This document shows positions 25,576 to 35,072 of a stretch of DNA of 45,151 bases, one piece after another. Both the position numbers and the translations under genes were made by a program. This DNA is from Myxococcales bacterium. Lineage in GTDB: Bacteria; Myxococcota_A; Polyangia; Haliangiales; Haliangiaceae. The stretch spans positions 1 to 45,151 of the forward strand of contig CANKMW010000081.1 of the NCBI GenBank assembly GCA_947483555.1, given 5' to 3'. Below the pieces are notes generated by a model. That model worked only from the letters and a program-made list of their open reading frames with translations, was not told the DNA's origin and ran no database searches. The stretch's first letter is position 1. Every line of letters starts with the position of its first letter.

Positions 25576-28470
25576 TCAGGCTCGGATGGCTTCCCGGGCC
25601 GGACGGCCGTCGCCGAGAATCTCGTCGCCGCCCTCGCCGCCCTCGGCCTCGAGGCCATAGCGCTTGAGGCGCCGCAGCAACGCGCCGCGCGACATGCCGA
25701 GCGCCTTGGCGGCGCGGCTGCGATTGCCGGCGCACGCGGCCAGGGTCTCGGCCAGGCGATCGCGCTCGAGGTCGCCGAGCGTCTCGCGCAGGCCGGCGCG
25801 CGGCGCGCCGTCGACGGTGACCGAGGCCGACTCGATGGCGTGCTCGGCCTTGCGGCGGAAGACCTTGCCGGCCATCGGCAGGTCGCGAGCCAGGATCTCG
25901 TCGCTCTCGGCGTAGACCGCCGCGGCCTCCATCGCGTGCTCGAGCTCGCGGATGTTGCCGGGCCAGTCGTGCTCCAGACACAGGCTGATGGCGTCGGCGG
26001 CCAGCCGCTTGATCGGCTTGTGAGTCCGCTCGGCGATGCGGGCCAGGAAGTGGTCGGAGAGCGCGGCGATGTCGCCCTTGCGGGCGCGCAGCGGTGGCAC
26101 GGCGATCTCGACCACCTGCAGGCGGTAGAGCAGATCCTCGCGGAAGCGGCCGGCCGCGACCTCGTCGGCGAGATCGCGATTGGTGCCGCACACCACGCGG
26201 ACGTCGACGGCGATCGCGCCCTCACCGCCGACCGGCTGCACCTCGCGCTCCTGGAGCACGCGCAGCAGCTTGGGCTGCAGGTCGAGCGGCAACTCGCCGA
26301 GCTCGTCGAGGAAGATGGTGCCGCCGTGCGCGGAGCGGAAGGCGCCCAGCGCGGAGCGGAACGCGCCCGTGAACGCGCCCTTCTCGTGCCCGAACAGCGC
26401 CGACTCGACCAGGCCGACGGCGATCGCGCCGCAGTCGATGACGATGAACGGCGCCGAGCGGCGCGGGGACGCGGCGTGGATGGCGCGCGCGATCAGCTCC
26501 TTGCCGACCCCGGTCTCGCCGTGGACCAGCACGGTGACGTCGGTGTGGGCCACCTTCTGCACCAGCTCGAAGGTCGCGGCCAGGCCGTGCCCGATCACCG
26601 GCGCCTTGCCGGTGCGCGACGCCAGCTCGCCGACCAGGGCCCGGTTCTCCTCTTCGAGGCGCTCCTTGAGGCGGACGATCTCGCGGCGCCGCCGCTCGGC
26701 GATGTCGACCTCGCGGCGCAGGCGCTCGGTCAGCTCGCGCAGCGCGTGGTGGGCGCGCGCATTGCCGATCGCGATCGCGAACCCGGAGGTGGCGGTGGCC
26801 AGCAGCTCGACCTCCTCGTCATCGAAGCGCGCCTCGCGCGCCACCACCGCGATGGTCGGTGCGCGATCGTCGGCGTGGATCGGGACCGCGAGCGCGCCGC
26901 TGGGCAGCTCGCGGGGTGCCTTCGCGGTCAGCGCGGCGTCGAGGGCCCGGCAGGCCTGGTCCCAGCCCGGCGTCGCCGGGGCGATCCCGGGGTCGCCGGC
27001 CTTGACCACGCAGCGCCAGCCCTCGCTGCCGGCGACGAACAACCCGACGCCATCGGCGCCCAGCGCGACGCGCGTGCGTTCGACCAGCCCGAGGTTGAGC
27101 AGGTCGATGTCGAGCGTCGCCACCGCGGCCTCGGCCGCCTCGCGCAGCAGGCGCCGCGCTCGGCTGCGGTCGCGGGCGAAGCGACCGTCGACGAAGCGCT
27201 GGACCTTGACCCGCAGCGGCCCGAACACCACCGCCGCGGCGAGGGTGGCGCCGAGCGCCGCCGGGAAGCTGCCCCCCGACAACGTCGACGCGGCGCCACC
27301 GAGGAGCCCGATGAACATCAGGTACAGGCCGGCGGCGAGCAGCGTGGCCAGCAGGTAGCCGCTGGAGCGACGCCACAGCCGATCGAGCTCGCCGAACGGC
27401 ACCCGGGTCATGGCCAGCACCACGCACGCCGAGCCACCGACCATCGCCACCGCGACGTAGGGGCCGAACCCGCCGGCGATGAACGACTTCAGATCGTGGA
27501 TGGCGACCCCGGTGGCGACCAGCAGCGGGACCGCCATGATCAGGCCGCCGACGTGCAGCCACTTGGCTGCCACCGGATCGATGTCGGCCTTCTTGGCCCG
27601 CAGGCGACGGGCCCGCGCCACCGCTCCCCACGACAGGTACGCCGCCGCCAGCGCGCCGGCCGCGCCGCCGCCCCACAGCGTCAACTGGTGGCGGTGAGGG
27701 AGCGGGTGCCCGGCCCAGAACGAGGCGTAGTTGACGGCCAGAAACGTGGCGAGCACGAACGGCGGCGCGTACAGCAGCCAGCGCTCGCGGCGCGAGAAGT
27801 AACGCTGTCCGTTGGGGAAGCGCAGCATGAACTGACAGGTCGCCGGCGCCGCCAGCACCATCGAGTACAGCCACGGCACCTGGAGCAGCGGCTGGTGCAC
27901 GACCACGTCGAGCGCGAACGCACCAGCCAGGAACACGACGTAGATCACCGTCGAGCGCAGGAACTGCTGGGGCAGATCGTGCGAGCGGCCGCGATCGGCG
28001 AGCAACGCCAGCGCCAGCAGCACCAGCGCCAGCGCCACGCCGCCGGCCGAGGCCAGCGGCAGCCGCCGCTTCATCGCGAAGCTGACGTCGATGGTCTCGC
28101 CGGCGCGCAGCACGGTGAAGGTGACCATGCGATCGGGAGCGATCGACGCCAGCGTCTTGGCGCGATGCACGTCGTCCGCGATCCGGACACCATCGACCGC
28201 GACGATCCGGTCGCCGACCACGAGCCCGGCGGCGGCGGCCGGTGATCCGGCATCGACGACCACGACCTCCGAGCCCTGATACGTGAAGAAGCCGCGGTCG
28301 GGCGACGTCAGCGCGGCGGCGAACAAGCCGACCGCGTAGATGAGCGCGATCGAGACCATCGCGATCACGCGGCGGCGGGTGCGGGCCAGCCGCTGCGGCA
28401 GATGGCGACCGGGGCTGGTCTCCTCATCCGGCGCCGCGATCGGTGCGGTGATTGCGCGCAGTTGGTCCAC
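25576..28470 (-). CDS. Membrane-bound sigma-54 activator with PDZ and GAF-like regions
   Basis: This EBP of about 964 aa has a membrane helix (about 36-56), a PDZ domain (about 60-115, GSPAAAAGLVVGDRIVAVDG) and several further membrane helices (about 135-410). A GAF-like region (about 430-600), a coiled coil, an AAA+ domain (Walker A GETGVGKE 651-658, GAFTGA 698-703) and a Fis-type helix-turn-helix near the end (RAAKALGMSRGALLRRL) follow. It should activate sigma-54 promoters while anchored in the inner membrane, with the PDZ domain facing the periplasm. GTG at 28470 has GGGAG upstream; GTG at 28518 would add 16 residues. It is convergent with the kynA operon (29 bp) and divergent from the Cys-rich lipoprotein gene, the best candidate target. 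Confidence 0.87.
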   Translation of the reverse strand: MDQLRAITAPIAAPDEETSPGRHLPQRLARTRRRVIAMVSIALIYAVGLFAAALTSPDRGFFTYQGSEVVVVDAGSPAAAAGLVVGDRIVAVDGVRIADDVHRAKTLASIAPDRMVTFTVLRAGETIDVSFAMKRRLPLASAGGVALALVLLALALLADRGRSHDLPQQFLRSTVIYVVFLAGAFALDVVVHQPLLQVPWLYSMVLAAPATCQFMLRFPNGQRYFSRRERWLLYAPPFVLATFLAVNYASFWAGHPLPHRHQLTLWGGGAAGALAAAYLSWGAVARARRLRAKKADIDPVAAKWLHVGGLIMAVPLLVATGVAIHDLKSFIAGGFGPYVAVAMVGGSACVVLAMTRVPFGELDRLWRRSSGYLLATLLAAGLYLMFIGLLGGAASTLSGGSFPAALGATLAAAVVFGPLRVKVQRFVDGRFARDRSRARRLLREAAEAAVATLDIDLLNLGLVERTRVALGADGVGLFVAGSEGWRCVVKAGDPGIAPATPGWDQACRALDAALTAKAPRELPSGALAVPIHADDRAPTIAVVAREARFDDEEVELLATATSGFAIAIGNARAHHALRELTERLRREVDIAERRRREIVRLKERLEEENRALVGELASRTGKAPVIGHGLAATFELVQKVAHTDVTVLVHGETGVGKELIARAIHAASPRRSAPFIVIDCGAIAVGLVESALFGHEKGAFTGAFRSALGAFRSAHGGTIFLDELGELPLDLQPKLLRVLQEREVQPVGGEGAIAVDVRVVCGTNRDLADEVAAGRFREDLLYRLQVVEIAVPPLRARKGDIAALSDHFLARIAERTHKPIKRLAADAISLCLEHDWPGNIRELEHAMEAAAVYAESDEILARDLPMAGKVFRRKAEHAIESASVTVDGAPRAGLRETLGDLERDRLAETLAACAGNRSRAAKALGMSRGALLRRLKRYGLEAEGGEGGDEILGDGRPAREAIRA

Positions 28471-28678
28471 GACGAACTCCCGTTCAAGCAAGAAGCTCGC
28501 CCGCACCTCGGCCCACACCAGGGCCGCGAGATCCTTGATTCCCTACAACGATAGTTGCGATGGCCCGACCGATCAGCGGGGCGATCCTCCCCGGGCAACG
28601 TCCCGAAGTGCCACTGCCCGGATCCGGACGCTGGGCGATCGCCGGGGGCCGGGTTCGAGGTCCGGGATCGCGACGGCC

Positions 28679-28714
28679 GGGGAAAAAGTCTCCGATCCCG
28701 ATGACTTGTTCCCC
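28679..28714. promoter_or_regulatory. Inverted repeat, candidate activator site
   Basis: GGGGAAAAAGTC (28679-28690) and GACTTGTTCCCC (28703-28714) are inverted arms with 11 of 12 positions matching, separated by 12 bp. A third related half-site, GGGAACAAG, lies at 28761-28769. The centre is about 126 bp upstream of the start predicted from the -24/-12 element at 28797, and the divergent gene encodes an EBP. The rest of this roughly 350-bp gap holds only short GC-rich inverted repeats (for example CCGGGCA/TGCCCGG at 28591-28621). Confidence 0.5.
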
Positions 28715-28796
28715 ACGTTTCGGCGGCGGTCGGAGTGTCCGGAAGCGATCAGGTCTTCGAGGGAACAAGCGCGCGGAACCTTGGCTCGCGCCGGGC

Positions 28797-28812
28797 TGGC
28801 CCGCGCCTTGAA
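28797..28812 (+). promoter_or_regulatory. Weak -24/-12-like element before the Cys-rich lipoprotein gene
   Basis: TGGCCCGCGCCTTGAA has correct spacing for a sigma-54 promoter, but A replaces C at -12 and C replaces A in TGGCA. The ATG is 29 bp from the first T, the same distance as at two better elements in this window (42237 and 44913). Confidence 0.3.
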
Positions 28813-28825
28813 ACCTACATCGGTC

Positions 28826-30079
28826 ATGCGCATCGCCGTTTCCGCTCCGGCTCTTCTGCTCCTGGTGCTGGCCGCCGGCTGCCAGGTCGGTGACATCAAC
28901 GCGACCGGCGGTGGCCTCGGTGATGACGGTGACGACGAGGACTACCCGATCCCGGCGTGCGACGGACCGCTCGGTTCGGCGCGCGATCCGGACTCGCTGC
29001 CGGCGTGCTGCGAAGGGTTCGTCGGCGGCGCTCATTGCGTGCCGACCGCCGACGTTCCCGGCGTGCTGCAGGACCGCTTCGACATCTGTGCCGGCGGCGG
29101 CTACTGCGTGCCCGACCCGCTCATCGCCACCGGCGGTGTGTACACGCCGCCCTCGTGCACGTCGCTGCAAGGCGCCGAGGGCGTCTGCCTCTCGGGCTGC
29201 ATTCCGGAGGTCGGCGAGGTGTGGGGCATCCTCCCGCAGGACGGCTGCGACGATGACGAGCGCTGCGTGCCGTGCGTCAATCCGCTCGACGGCAAGAACA
29301 CCGGCGCCTGCGAGCTCAAATACACCTGCGAGGGCGGCTTCGGCAGCGGGCAGTGCCCGCACACCGGCCCCGATCTGGTCGATCCGACCACGCTGCCGGC
29401 GTGTCAGCCCGGCGCTCACTGCTTGCCGGTGATGCTGGTCCCCGACGACATGCGCGACCGCCTCGCCGCCTGCGCGGCGCCCAACGCCGGCAGCAAGTGC
29501 GTGCCCGATCCGTTCATCCGCGCCGGCGGCAACTACGTGCCGCCGACCTGCGACTCGGTGGCCGGCGCCGAGGGGCGTTGCCTCTCGAAGGCGCTACCCG
29601 AGGTGCAGTCGCAGGCGGCGCTGCTGCCGCAGAGCACGTGCCCGACCGACGAGCTGTGCGTGCCATGCTTCAACCCGCTCGACCAGACCGACACCGGGGC
29701 CTGCCACCTGTCGTGCGATCCGGGACCGACCGAGACCCCGACCGGGCTGCCGGCGTGCTGCGACGGCCGGGGCACCTGCGTCCCGCGCGCGGCGGCCGGC
29801 GCCGACGCCGAGCGGCTGGGCGTCGACGTCTGCCCCGAAGGCGGCGACCTGGTCTGCGCGCCCAACGTCTTCTTGCAGCCCGGCTTCCAGCCGGCGACCT
29901 GCGAGACTGGCCTCATCCAGAACCTGTTCGGAGCACAGTACGCCGAGGGTCGCTGCCTCCCCGACTGCCTGCCCGACGTCGACAACTTCCTCATCGGCCA
30001 GGACAGCTGCGCCGAGGGCATGAAGTGCGCCCCCTGCCTGACGCCTCCCTTCGGCCAGCCCAGCGGCGCCTGCCCCTGA
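28826..30079 (+). CDS. Cys-rich lipoprotein with three tandem repeats
   Basis: This 417-aa lipoprotein has lipobox LAAGC at residues 17-21 or so, then a short acidic linker and three related modules of about 110-130 residues. Each module begins with a LPAC(C) segment and continues through a C(V/A)P(D/N)...PP.C segment and a GAEG.CL/AEGRCL segment. It ends with C...(E/D)(R/L/M)(C)VPC.NPL or CAPCLTPP and GAC. I count 39 cysteines, so many disulfides and a periplasmic or surface location are expected. The family is not known to me. ATG at 28826 is the only start that gives a lipoprotein signal. The stop codon TGA coincides with the left end of the palindromic element that follows. Confidence 0.8.
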   Translation: MRIAVSAPALLLLVLAAGCQVGDINATGGGLGDDGDDEDYPIPACDGPLGSARDPDSLPACCEGFVGGAHCVPTADVPGVLQDRFDICAGGGYCVPDPLIATGGVYTPPSCTSLQGAEGVCLSGCIPEVGEVWGILPQDGCDDDERCVPCVNPLDGKNTGACELKYTCEGGFGSGQCPHTGPDLVDPTTLPACQPGAHCLPVMLVPDDMRDRLAACAAPNAGSKCVPDPFIRAGGNYVPPTCDSVAGAEGRCLSKALPEVQSQAALLPQSTCPTDELCVPCFNPLDQTDTGACHLSCDPGPTETPTGLPACCDGRGTCVPRAAAGADAERLGVDVCPEGGDLVCAPNVFLQPGFQPATCETGLIQNLFGAQYAEGRCLPDCLPDVDNFLIGQDSCAEGMKCAPCLTPPFGQPSGACP

Positions 30080-30228
30080 CCGGGGACAGGTTCATACCCC
30101 GCAGACTGCCGAGATTGTTCGACTTCTGGCGCCTACCGCGACGCAACTCTGGCAGCGCGAATTGCGTCGCGGTGCGCCCTAAAACACATGTGATCTCAAG
30201 AACATCAGACCCATGAACCTGTCCCCAC

Positions 30229-30231
<3 letters not shown>
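30077..30231. mobile_element. Palindromic intergenic element, non-coding
   Basis: Perfect 14-bp terminal inverted repeats GGGGACAGGTTCAT (30082-30095) and ATGAACCTGTCCCC (30213-30226) enclose about 117 bp. Each is preceded, two bases out, by TGA. Inside is a perfect 12-bp hairpin, ACCGCGACGCAA (30135-30146) and TTGCGTCGCGGT (30162-30173), extended by GGCGC/GCGCC. The outer TGAs are the stop codons of the two convergent neighbours. From memory, ends of the GGGGACAG type occur in repeat families linked to REP-associated Y1 transposases; no transposase is nearby. It could also act as a two-way terminator. Confidence 0.7.
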
Positions 30232-31041
<810 letters not shown>

Positions 31042-31101
31042 CGCCGGCATCCTGTCGCATGGTCAGGGCCGGTGCAAGTCGCCGGTGGCGTCCGTGCCCG
31101 C

Positions 31102-31548
31102 TCAGTGATCGTGGGTGACCACCATCACCGGGCAGTGCGCGGACCGGATCACCTTGTCGGCGGTCGAGCCGAGGATCGCGCGCGCGATCAGGCCGCGGCC
31201 GTGGCTGCCGACCACGATGAGGTCGATGGACTGCTCGCGGGCGATGCGCGCGATCTCGGTCGCCGCCGGACCCTCGCTCCACTGGGTCTGGACCTCGTGC
31301 GCTCCCAGATCGGTGGCGATCCGCAGCTCGTCCTCGAGCCCTTGCCGGGCACGCTCGACCAGGTCGGCCATGAACTCGGGGCCGCGCAGCACGACACCGT
31401 CGGGGATCGCGTACACCGGCAACTGCACCGCGTTGTAGATCACGAGCGGAACGCCGAGCCGGGCCGACAGCTCCGACGCGCACCCCAGGGCCTTGCGCGA
31501 GTGCGGCGAGAAGTCGGTGGCGAACAGGAGCTTCCTGATTCTCGACAT
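31102..31548 (-). CDS. Universal stress protein, UspA family
   Basis: This 148-aa cytoplasmic protein is a single Usp domain. It begins with KLLFATDFSPHSRKAL and ends with the ATP-binding motif GSHGRGLIARAILGSTADKV followed by CPVMVV, so it belongs to the nucleotide-binding Usp subgroup. Such proteins support survival under starvation or redox stress; the precise role is unknown. ATG at 31548 has GGAGG about 9 nt upstream. A GTG at 31557 would add three residues. It is divergent from the Pro-rich protein gene; a possible -24/-12-like element lies at 31600-31615. Confidence 0.92.
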   Translation of the reverse strand: MSRIRKLLFATDFSPHSRKALGCASELSARLGVPLVIYNAVQLPVYAIPDGVVLRGPEFMADLVERARQGLEDELRIATDLGAHEVQTQWSEGPAATEIARIAREQSIDLIVVGSHGRGLIARAILGSTADKVIRSAHCPVMVVTHDH

Positions 31549-31599
31549 GGCGCCCACCCTCCGGCCCGGTCACGGGCCCAAAAAGCATGCGCCTCCCGC

Positions 31600-31615
31600 A
31601 GCGATGTGCAAGCCA
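31600..31615 (-). promoter_or_regulatory. Weak -24/-12-like element before the stress protein gene
   Basis: On the minus strand TGGCTTGCACATCGCT shares TGGC..G-N4-TCGCT and its spacing with the elements at 39603, 42237 and 44913, but differs at two -24 positions and lacks the final AT. The predicted start would give a 41-nt leader with a ribosome site. This is speculative. Confidence 0.25.
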
Positions 31616-31682
31616 TCACAGCAACGGGCACCCGGCGCTCCGCCGCGCCACCTGCGCGATCGGCGGGGTGTACCGTTCGCCG

Positions 31683-32330
31683 ATGCGCATGCTCCTCGTC
31701 CTCGCCGCGCTCGGGCTGCTGACCGCGGTCGCCGGCGCTCAGCCCGGCCAATCGCCGCCACCGCCGCCGGTGTACGCGCCGCCGCCGCCGCCGCCGGTGT
31801 ACGCACCGCCGCCGCCGCCACCACCCGGTCACCTCCCGCCGCCGCACACCTACCAGCCACCGCCGCCCGGCGGCCTGACCGCCGAGGACGCCAAGCTGCT
31901 GGCGCGCGGCGAGATCTCCGCCGGGGCGCACATCGGCGGTGGCGCCGCCAGCCTGCTGTTCGGCTTCGGCCTCGGACAGGCGATCCAGGGCCGGTGGAGC
32001 GAGACCGGCTGGATCTTCACGGTCGGCGAGACCGTCGCGGTCGTCGCCCTGTTCGCGGGGATCGGCAGCCAGATCGATGACTGCGCCTTCGAGGACAGCT
32101 GCAACAGCGACGACGGCGAGACGCTGATCGTCGGCGGCATGATCGGCTTCGTGGTGCTCCACGTGTGGGAGGTCGTCGACGCGTTCGCCGGACCGGCGTC
32201 GCACAACCGCAAGCTCCGCGAGCTCCGCACCCGCCTCGGTTACCCGCCGGTCTACTACGGCCTGACGCCGTTCGTGGCCCCGCCCCGCGATGGCGCCGGC
32301 GGCGTCGCCGGCGTCAGCTTTCGGTTCTGA
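31683..32330 (+). CDS. Pro-rich exported membrane protein, unknown function
   Basis: This 215-aa protein has a signal peptide (MRMLLVLAALGLLTAVAGA), then a Pro repeat region with two VYAPPPPPP units (about residues 25-60). A C-terminal part with Gly-rich hydrophobic segments follows (SLLFGFGLGQAI, FTVGETVAVVALFAGIG, LIVGGMIGFVVLHVWEVVDAF). A loop has two Cys residues (CAFEDSC). It looks like a small envelope protein with two to three membrane helices. I do not recognise the family, although Pro-rich proteins of this design are frequent in myxobacteria. ATG at 31683 precedes the signal peptide directly. Its TGA stop is directly followed by the stop of the convergent BMC-T gene with no base in between. 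Confidence 0.75.
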   Translation: MRMLLVLAALGLLTAVAGAQPGQSPPPPPVYAPPPPPPVYAPPPPPPPGHLPPPHTYQPPPPGGLTAEDAKLLARGEISAGAHIGGGAASLLFGFGLGQAIQGRWSETGWIFTVGETVAVVALFAGIGSQIDDCAFEDSCNSDDGETLIVGGMIGFVVLHVWEVVDAFAGPASHNRKLRELRTRLGYPPVYYGLTPFVAPPRDGAGGVAGVSFRF

Positions 32331-32936
32331 TCACCGAAACAGCCGGCCGCGCAGCTCGGGCGCCGGCTGCGCGATGCGCTCGAGCAGCACCAGCCGATCA
32401 TCGGCAGCGGCGCGCGCGGCCGCGGCGGCGGCGTCGACCGCCGACAGCGCGCCGGTGAAGGTGAACACCGCCTTGCCCGCCAGATCGACGGCGAGCCGGA
32501 CATCGCGGATGATCACGTCGGCGGCCTTGCAGGCGGCGTCGGCGGCGGCGATCGCCGCACACACGGTGCGAGTCTCGACGATCGCGACCGCCTCGGCGTC
32601 GCCGTCGCCGGCCCAGTCACCGGCCGCGATCACGCCACCGACCGCGAGCATCGGCCACACCTGGACGTCGGCCATCGCGAGCTCGACCCGATCGATGAGC
32701 AGGTCGCCGGCGGCGGCGCGCCCCGCCGCCATGGCCTCCTCGACCGACGCCACCTCGCCCTCGAGCACGATCAGGTGCTTGCCGCCCGACAGCGTGCGCG
32801 ACGACAGCAGCACCGCCGGCGCGCGCTTGAGCGCGGCGTCGGCGACCACGACGCCACGCGCGACGCTCGACAGCTCCAGCAAGCCCAGCGCAGGTCCAGG
32901 CACGCTCGCCGGGCTCGGGCTCGGCATCGTCGCCAT
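32331..32936 (-). CDS. BMC shell protein, tandem-domain trimer (BMC-T)
   Basis: The 201-aa product contains two BMC domains in tandem. The first starts GLLELSSVARGVVVADAALKRAPAVLL and runs to LAMADVQVWPML; the second is EAVAIVETRTVCAAIAAADAACKAADV to the C-terminus. Tandem BMC proteins form trimers with hexagonal outline in microcompartment shells. The second domain has two Cys residues in its first helix. By gene order it corresponds to the single-layer BMC-T1 of the Haliangium ochraceum shell (position recalled, not searched). ATG at 32936 overlaps the dehydrogenase stop as TGATG. It is the last gene of the operon. Confidence 0.9.
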   Translation of the reverse strand: MATMPSPSPASVPGPALGLLELSSVARGVVVADAALKRAPAVLLSSRTLSGGKHLIVLEGEVASVEEAMAAGRAAAGDLLIDRVELAMADVQVWPMLAVGGVIAAGDWAGDGDAEAVAIVETRTVCAAIAAADAACKAADVIIRDVRLAVDLAGKAVFTFTGALSAVDAAAAAARAAADDRLVLLERIAQPAPELRGRLFR

Positions 32937-34399
32937 CAGACGAAGCGAAACGCTTCCTTGAGCGTGCAACGCCGCTCGCGGGTGAAGTGCAGCGCGGTGG
33001 TCAGCCCCTCGCCGGTCGGGCTGGCGATCGTGAACGAGGTGTAGCCCTCGCCGCCCAGGCCGAGGCCGGCGTACGAGGCGTCGTTCTTGACGAAGATGGA
33101 GCAGTTGCAGACCCGCGCCATCGCCGCCATGTTGTCGATGTTCGTCGATTGCATCGTCGCGGTGTGATGGAAGCCGTGCTCGACGCGGACCGCCATCGCG
33201 ATGGCGTCGGTGGCGTCCTTGACCCGCACGAAGCCGAGCACCGGCGTCAGCAGCTCGTGCTGCACGAACGGGTGCTGCTCGTCGACGTCGGCGATCAGGA
33301 TGCGCAGGTCCTTGCCATGGCCGGTGATGCCGGCGGCGGCGGCGATCACCGACGCGTCCTTGCCGACGAAGTCCTTGTTGACGTGATCACCGTCGAGGAC
33401 GACCTTCTCGACCGCCTTGGTCTGGCGGGCGTCGAGCAGCAGCGCGCCGCGCTTCTGCAGCTGGCGCAGCAGCTCGTCGGCGATCGAGTCGACCGCCAGG
33501 ATCTCCTTCTCGGCGATGCACACGATGTTGTTGTCGAGCGAGGCGCCGCGCACGATCGCGTCGGCGGCCCGGTCGAGGTGCGCGGTCTCGTCGACCACCG
33601 CCGGCGGGTTGCCCGGACCGGCGCCGATCGTCTTCTTGCCCGACGCCATCGCCGCCTTGACCACCGCCGGTCCACCGGTGACCACCACCAGGCGCACCAG
33701 CGGGTGTTTCATCAGGATGTTGGCGCTCTCGATGGTCGGCTGCTCGACCGAGCTCACCACGTCGCGCGGACCGCCGGCCCCGATGATGGCCTCGTTGAGC
33801 AGGTGCACGAACCAGTTGCTGGTCCGCGCCGCCGACGGGTGGACGTTGAAGACCACCGCGTTGCCACCGGCGACGATGCCGATCGCGTTGTTGAGGATGG
33901 TCTCGGTCGGGTTGGTGGTCGGCGTGACCGCCAGCAGCACGCCGTACGGCGCCCGCTCGGTCAGCATCAGGCCGTCGTCGCCGGTGAACGCGATCGGCCG
34001 CAAGATCTCCACGCCCGGCGTCTTCTCGGCGACCAGGCGGTTCTTGGCCAGCTTGTCCTCGTAGCGGCCGAGCCCGGTCTCCTCGACGGCGTAGCGCGAC
34101 AGCAGCTCGTTGTTGGCGAGCGCGACCGCGCGCATGGCGGCGATCATCTTGATGCGGGTCTGCACCGCGACCCGCTCGTTGGACTCGAACGCACGCCGCG
34201 CCGCCTTGGCCGCGCTGTCGGCGTCGGGAAACACGCCCAGCGTGCCGCGCGGGATGTTGGGTGCGGGCTTGCGGGCGTCGCTGCCGATGCTCACCGGCCG
34301 CGGCGGAGCGGCGGTGGCGCCGCCACCGAGCCGTTCGACGACCCGGGCGACGATCTCCTCGATCTTGGCCTCGTCGAGCCCCATGCCTCGCAGCGCCAT
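32936..34399 (-). CDS. CoA-acylating aldehyde dehydrogenase of the microcompartment
   Basis: This 487-aa enzyme belongs to the PduP/EutE group, which oxidises an aldehyde to its acyl-CoA with NAD+. The catalytic Cys294 is in SLDNNIVCIAEKE. Other conserved parts are VTPTTNPTETILNNAIG and GAGPGNPPAVVDE. The N-terminus GLDEAKIEEIVARVVERLG is an amphipathic helix followed by a Gly/Ala/Pro linker, the typical encapsulation peptide that targets enzymes into a shell. It is the only enzyme in the operon, so the substrate aldehyde is unknown. ATG 34399 is 14 bp after the pentamer gene; ATG 34384 (MGLDEAK) is a good alternative. Confidence 0.93.
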   Translation of the reverse strand: MALRGMGLDEAKIEEIVARVVERLGGGATAAPPRPVSIGSDARKPAPNIPRGTLGVFPDADSAAKAARRAFESNERVAVQTRIKMIAAMRAVALANNELLSRYAVEETGLGRYEDKLAKNRLVAEKTPGVEILRPIAFTGDDGLMLTERAPYGVLLAVTPTTNPTETILNNAIGIVAGGNAVVFNVHPSAARTSNWFVHLLNEAIIGAGGPRDVVSSVEQPTIESANILMKHPLVRLVVVTGGPAVVKAAMASGKKTIGAGPGNPPAVVDETAHLDRAADAIVRGASLDNNIVCIAEKEILAVDSIADELLRQLQKRGALLLDARQTKAVEKVVLDGDHVNKDFVGKDASVIAAAAGITGHGKDLRILIADVDEQHPFVQHELLTPVLGFVRVKDATDAIAMAVRVEHGFHHTATMQSTNIDNMAAMARVCNCSIFVKNDASYAGLGLGGEGYTSFTIASPTGEGLTTALHFTRERRCTLKEAFRFV

Positions 34400-34413
34400 G
34401 GTCGTCGCGCGCC

Positions 34414-34710
34414 TCAGTCTTTCCGGTACCGCGGCTGGTCGCCGACGGTGACCGCGTCGACGATCGCCATGATGGTGGCGTCGACCGGACGGTTCTGCGT
34501 GGCCTGGGTCTGGCGCGCCGAGCTGCCCGAGCAGTACAGCACCACCTCGCCGACGCCGGCGCCGACCGCGTCGACCGCGATCACCGGGGCCCCGGAGGCG
34601 GCGAGGTTGCCATCGACGTCGCAGGCGCGCACCACCAGGAGCTTCAGCCCTTCGAGCGTGGGCTCCTTGCGGCTGGCGACCAGCGTACCGATGACCTTGC
34701 CGAGCACCAT
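34414..34710 (-). CDS. BMC shell vertex pentamer, EutN/CcmL family
   Basis: This 98-aa protein has the EutN/CcmL pattern: MVLGKVIGTLVASRKEPTLEGLKLLVV at the N-terminus, a central AVDAVGAGVGEVVLYCSGSSAR and the C-terminal VDATIMAIVDAV. Pentamers cap the vertices of the icosahedral shell. The GAGVGE loop is the region that lines the five-fold pore. Length and motifs are normal. It sits between the hexamer gene (6 bp) and the dehydrogenase gene (14 bp), so all three are co-transcribed. Confidence 0.95.
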   Translation of the reverse strand: MVLGKVIGTLVASRKEPTLEGLKLLVVRACDVDGNLAASGAPVIAVDAVGAGVGEVVLYCSGSSARQTQATQNRPVDATIMAIVDAVTVGDQPRYRKD

Positions 34711-34716
34711 CGCCGG

Positions 34717-35022
<306 letters not shown>

Positions 35023-35027
35023 CGTTG

Positions 35028-35054
35028 TCTCCTGCCTGGGCCCCGAGGGGCCCC
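35028..35054 (-). promoter_or_regulatory. Strong ribosome site and hairpin before the BMC-H gene
   Basis: On the minus strand AGGAGA (35028-35033) lies 5 nt before the BMC-H ATG. Just upstream, 35038-35053 (+ reading GGGCCCC-GA-GGGGCCC) gives a very stable 7-bp hairpin in the mRNA between the BMC-T and BMC-H frames. Such an element could protect the 3' part of the transcript and raise hexamer output over the upstream trimer. Confidence 0.5.
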
Positions 35055-35072
35055 AGATGTCTTGGTACCGGG

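Noticed and set aside
24502..28245. Plus-strand open frame of about 1250 codons opposite the membrane activator gene
   Set aside because: Arg/Ala/Gln-rich shadow sequence without domains; the minus strand encodes a complete AAA+ activator.
28600..28618. TGGCACTTCGGGACGTTGC on the minus strand as a sigma-54 promoter for the membrane activator gene
   Set aside because: The interval between the -24-like and -12-like parts is about four bases too long for sigma-54.
31757..31860. CCG-rich repeat as a regulatory or CRISPR-like array
   Set aside because: It is the coding sequence for the Pro repeats of the 31683-32330 protein; no spacer structure.
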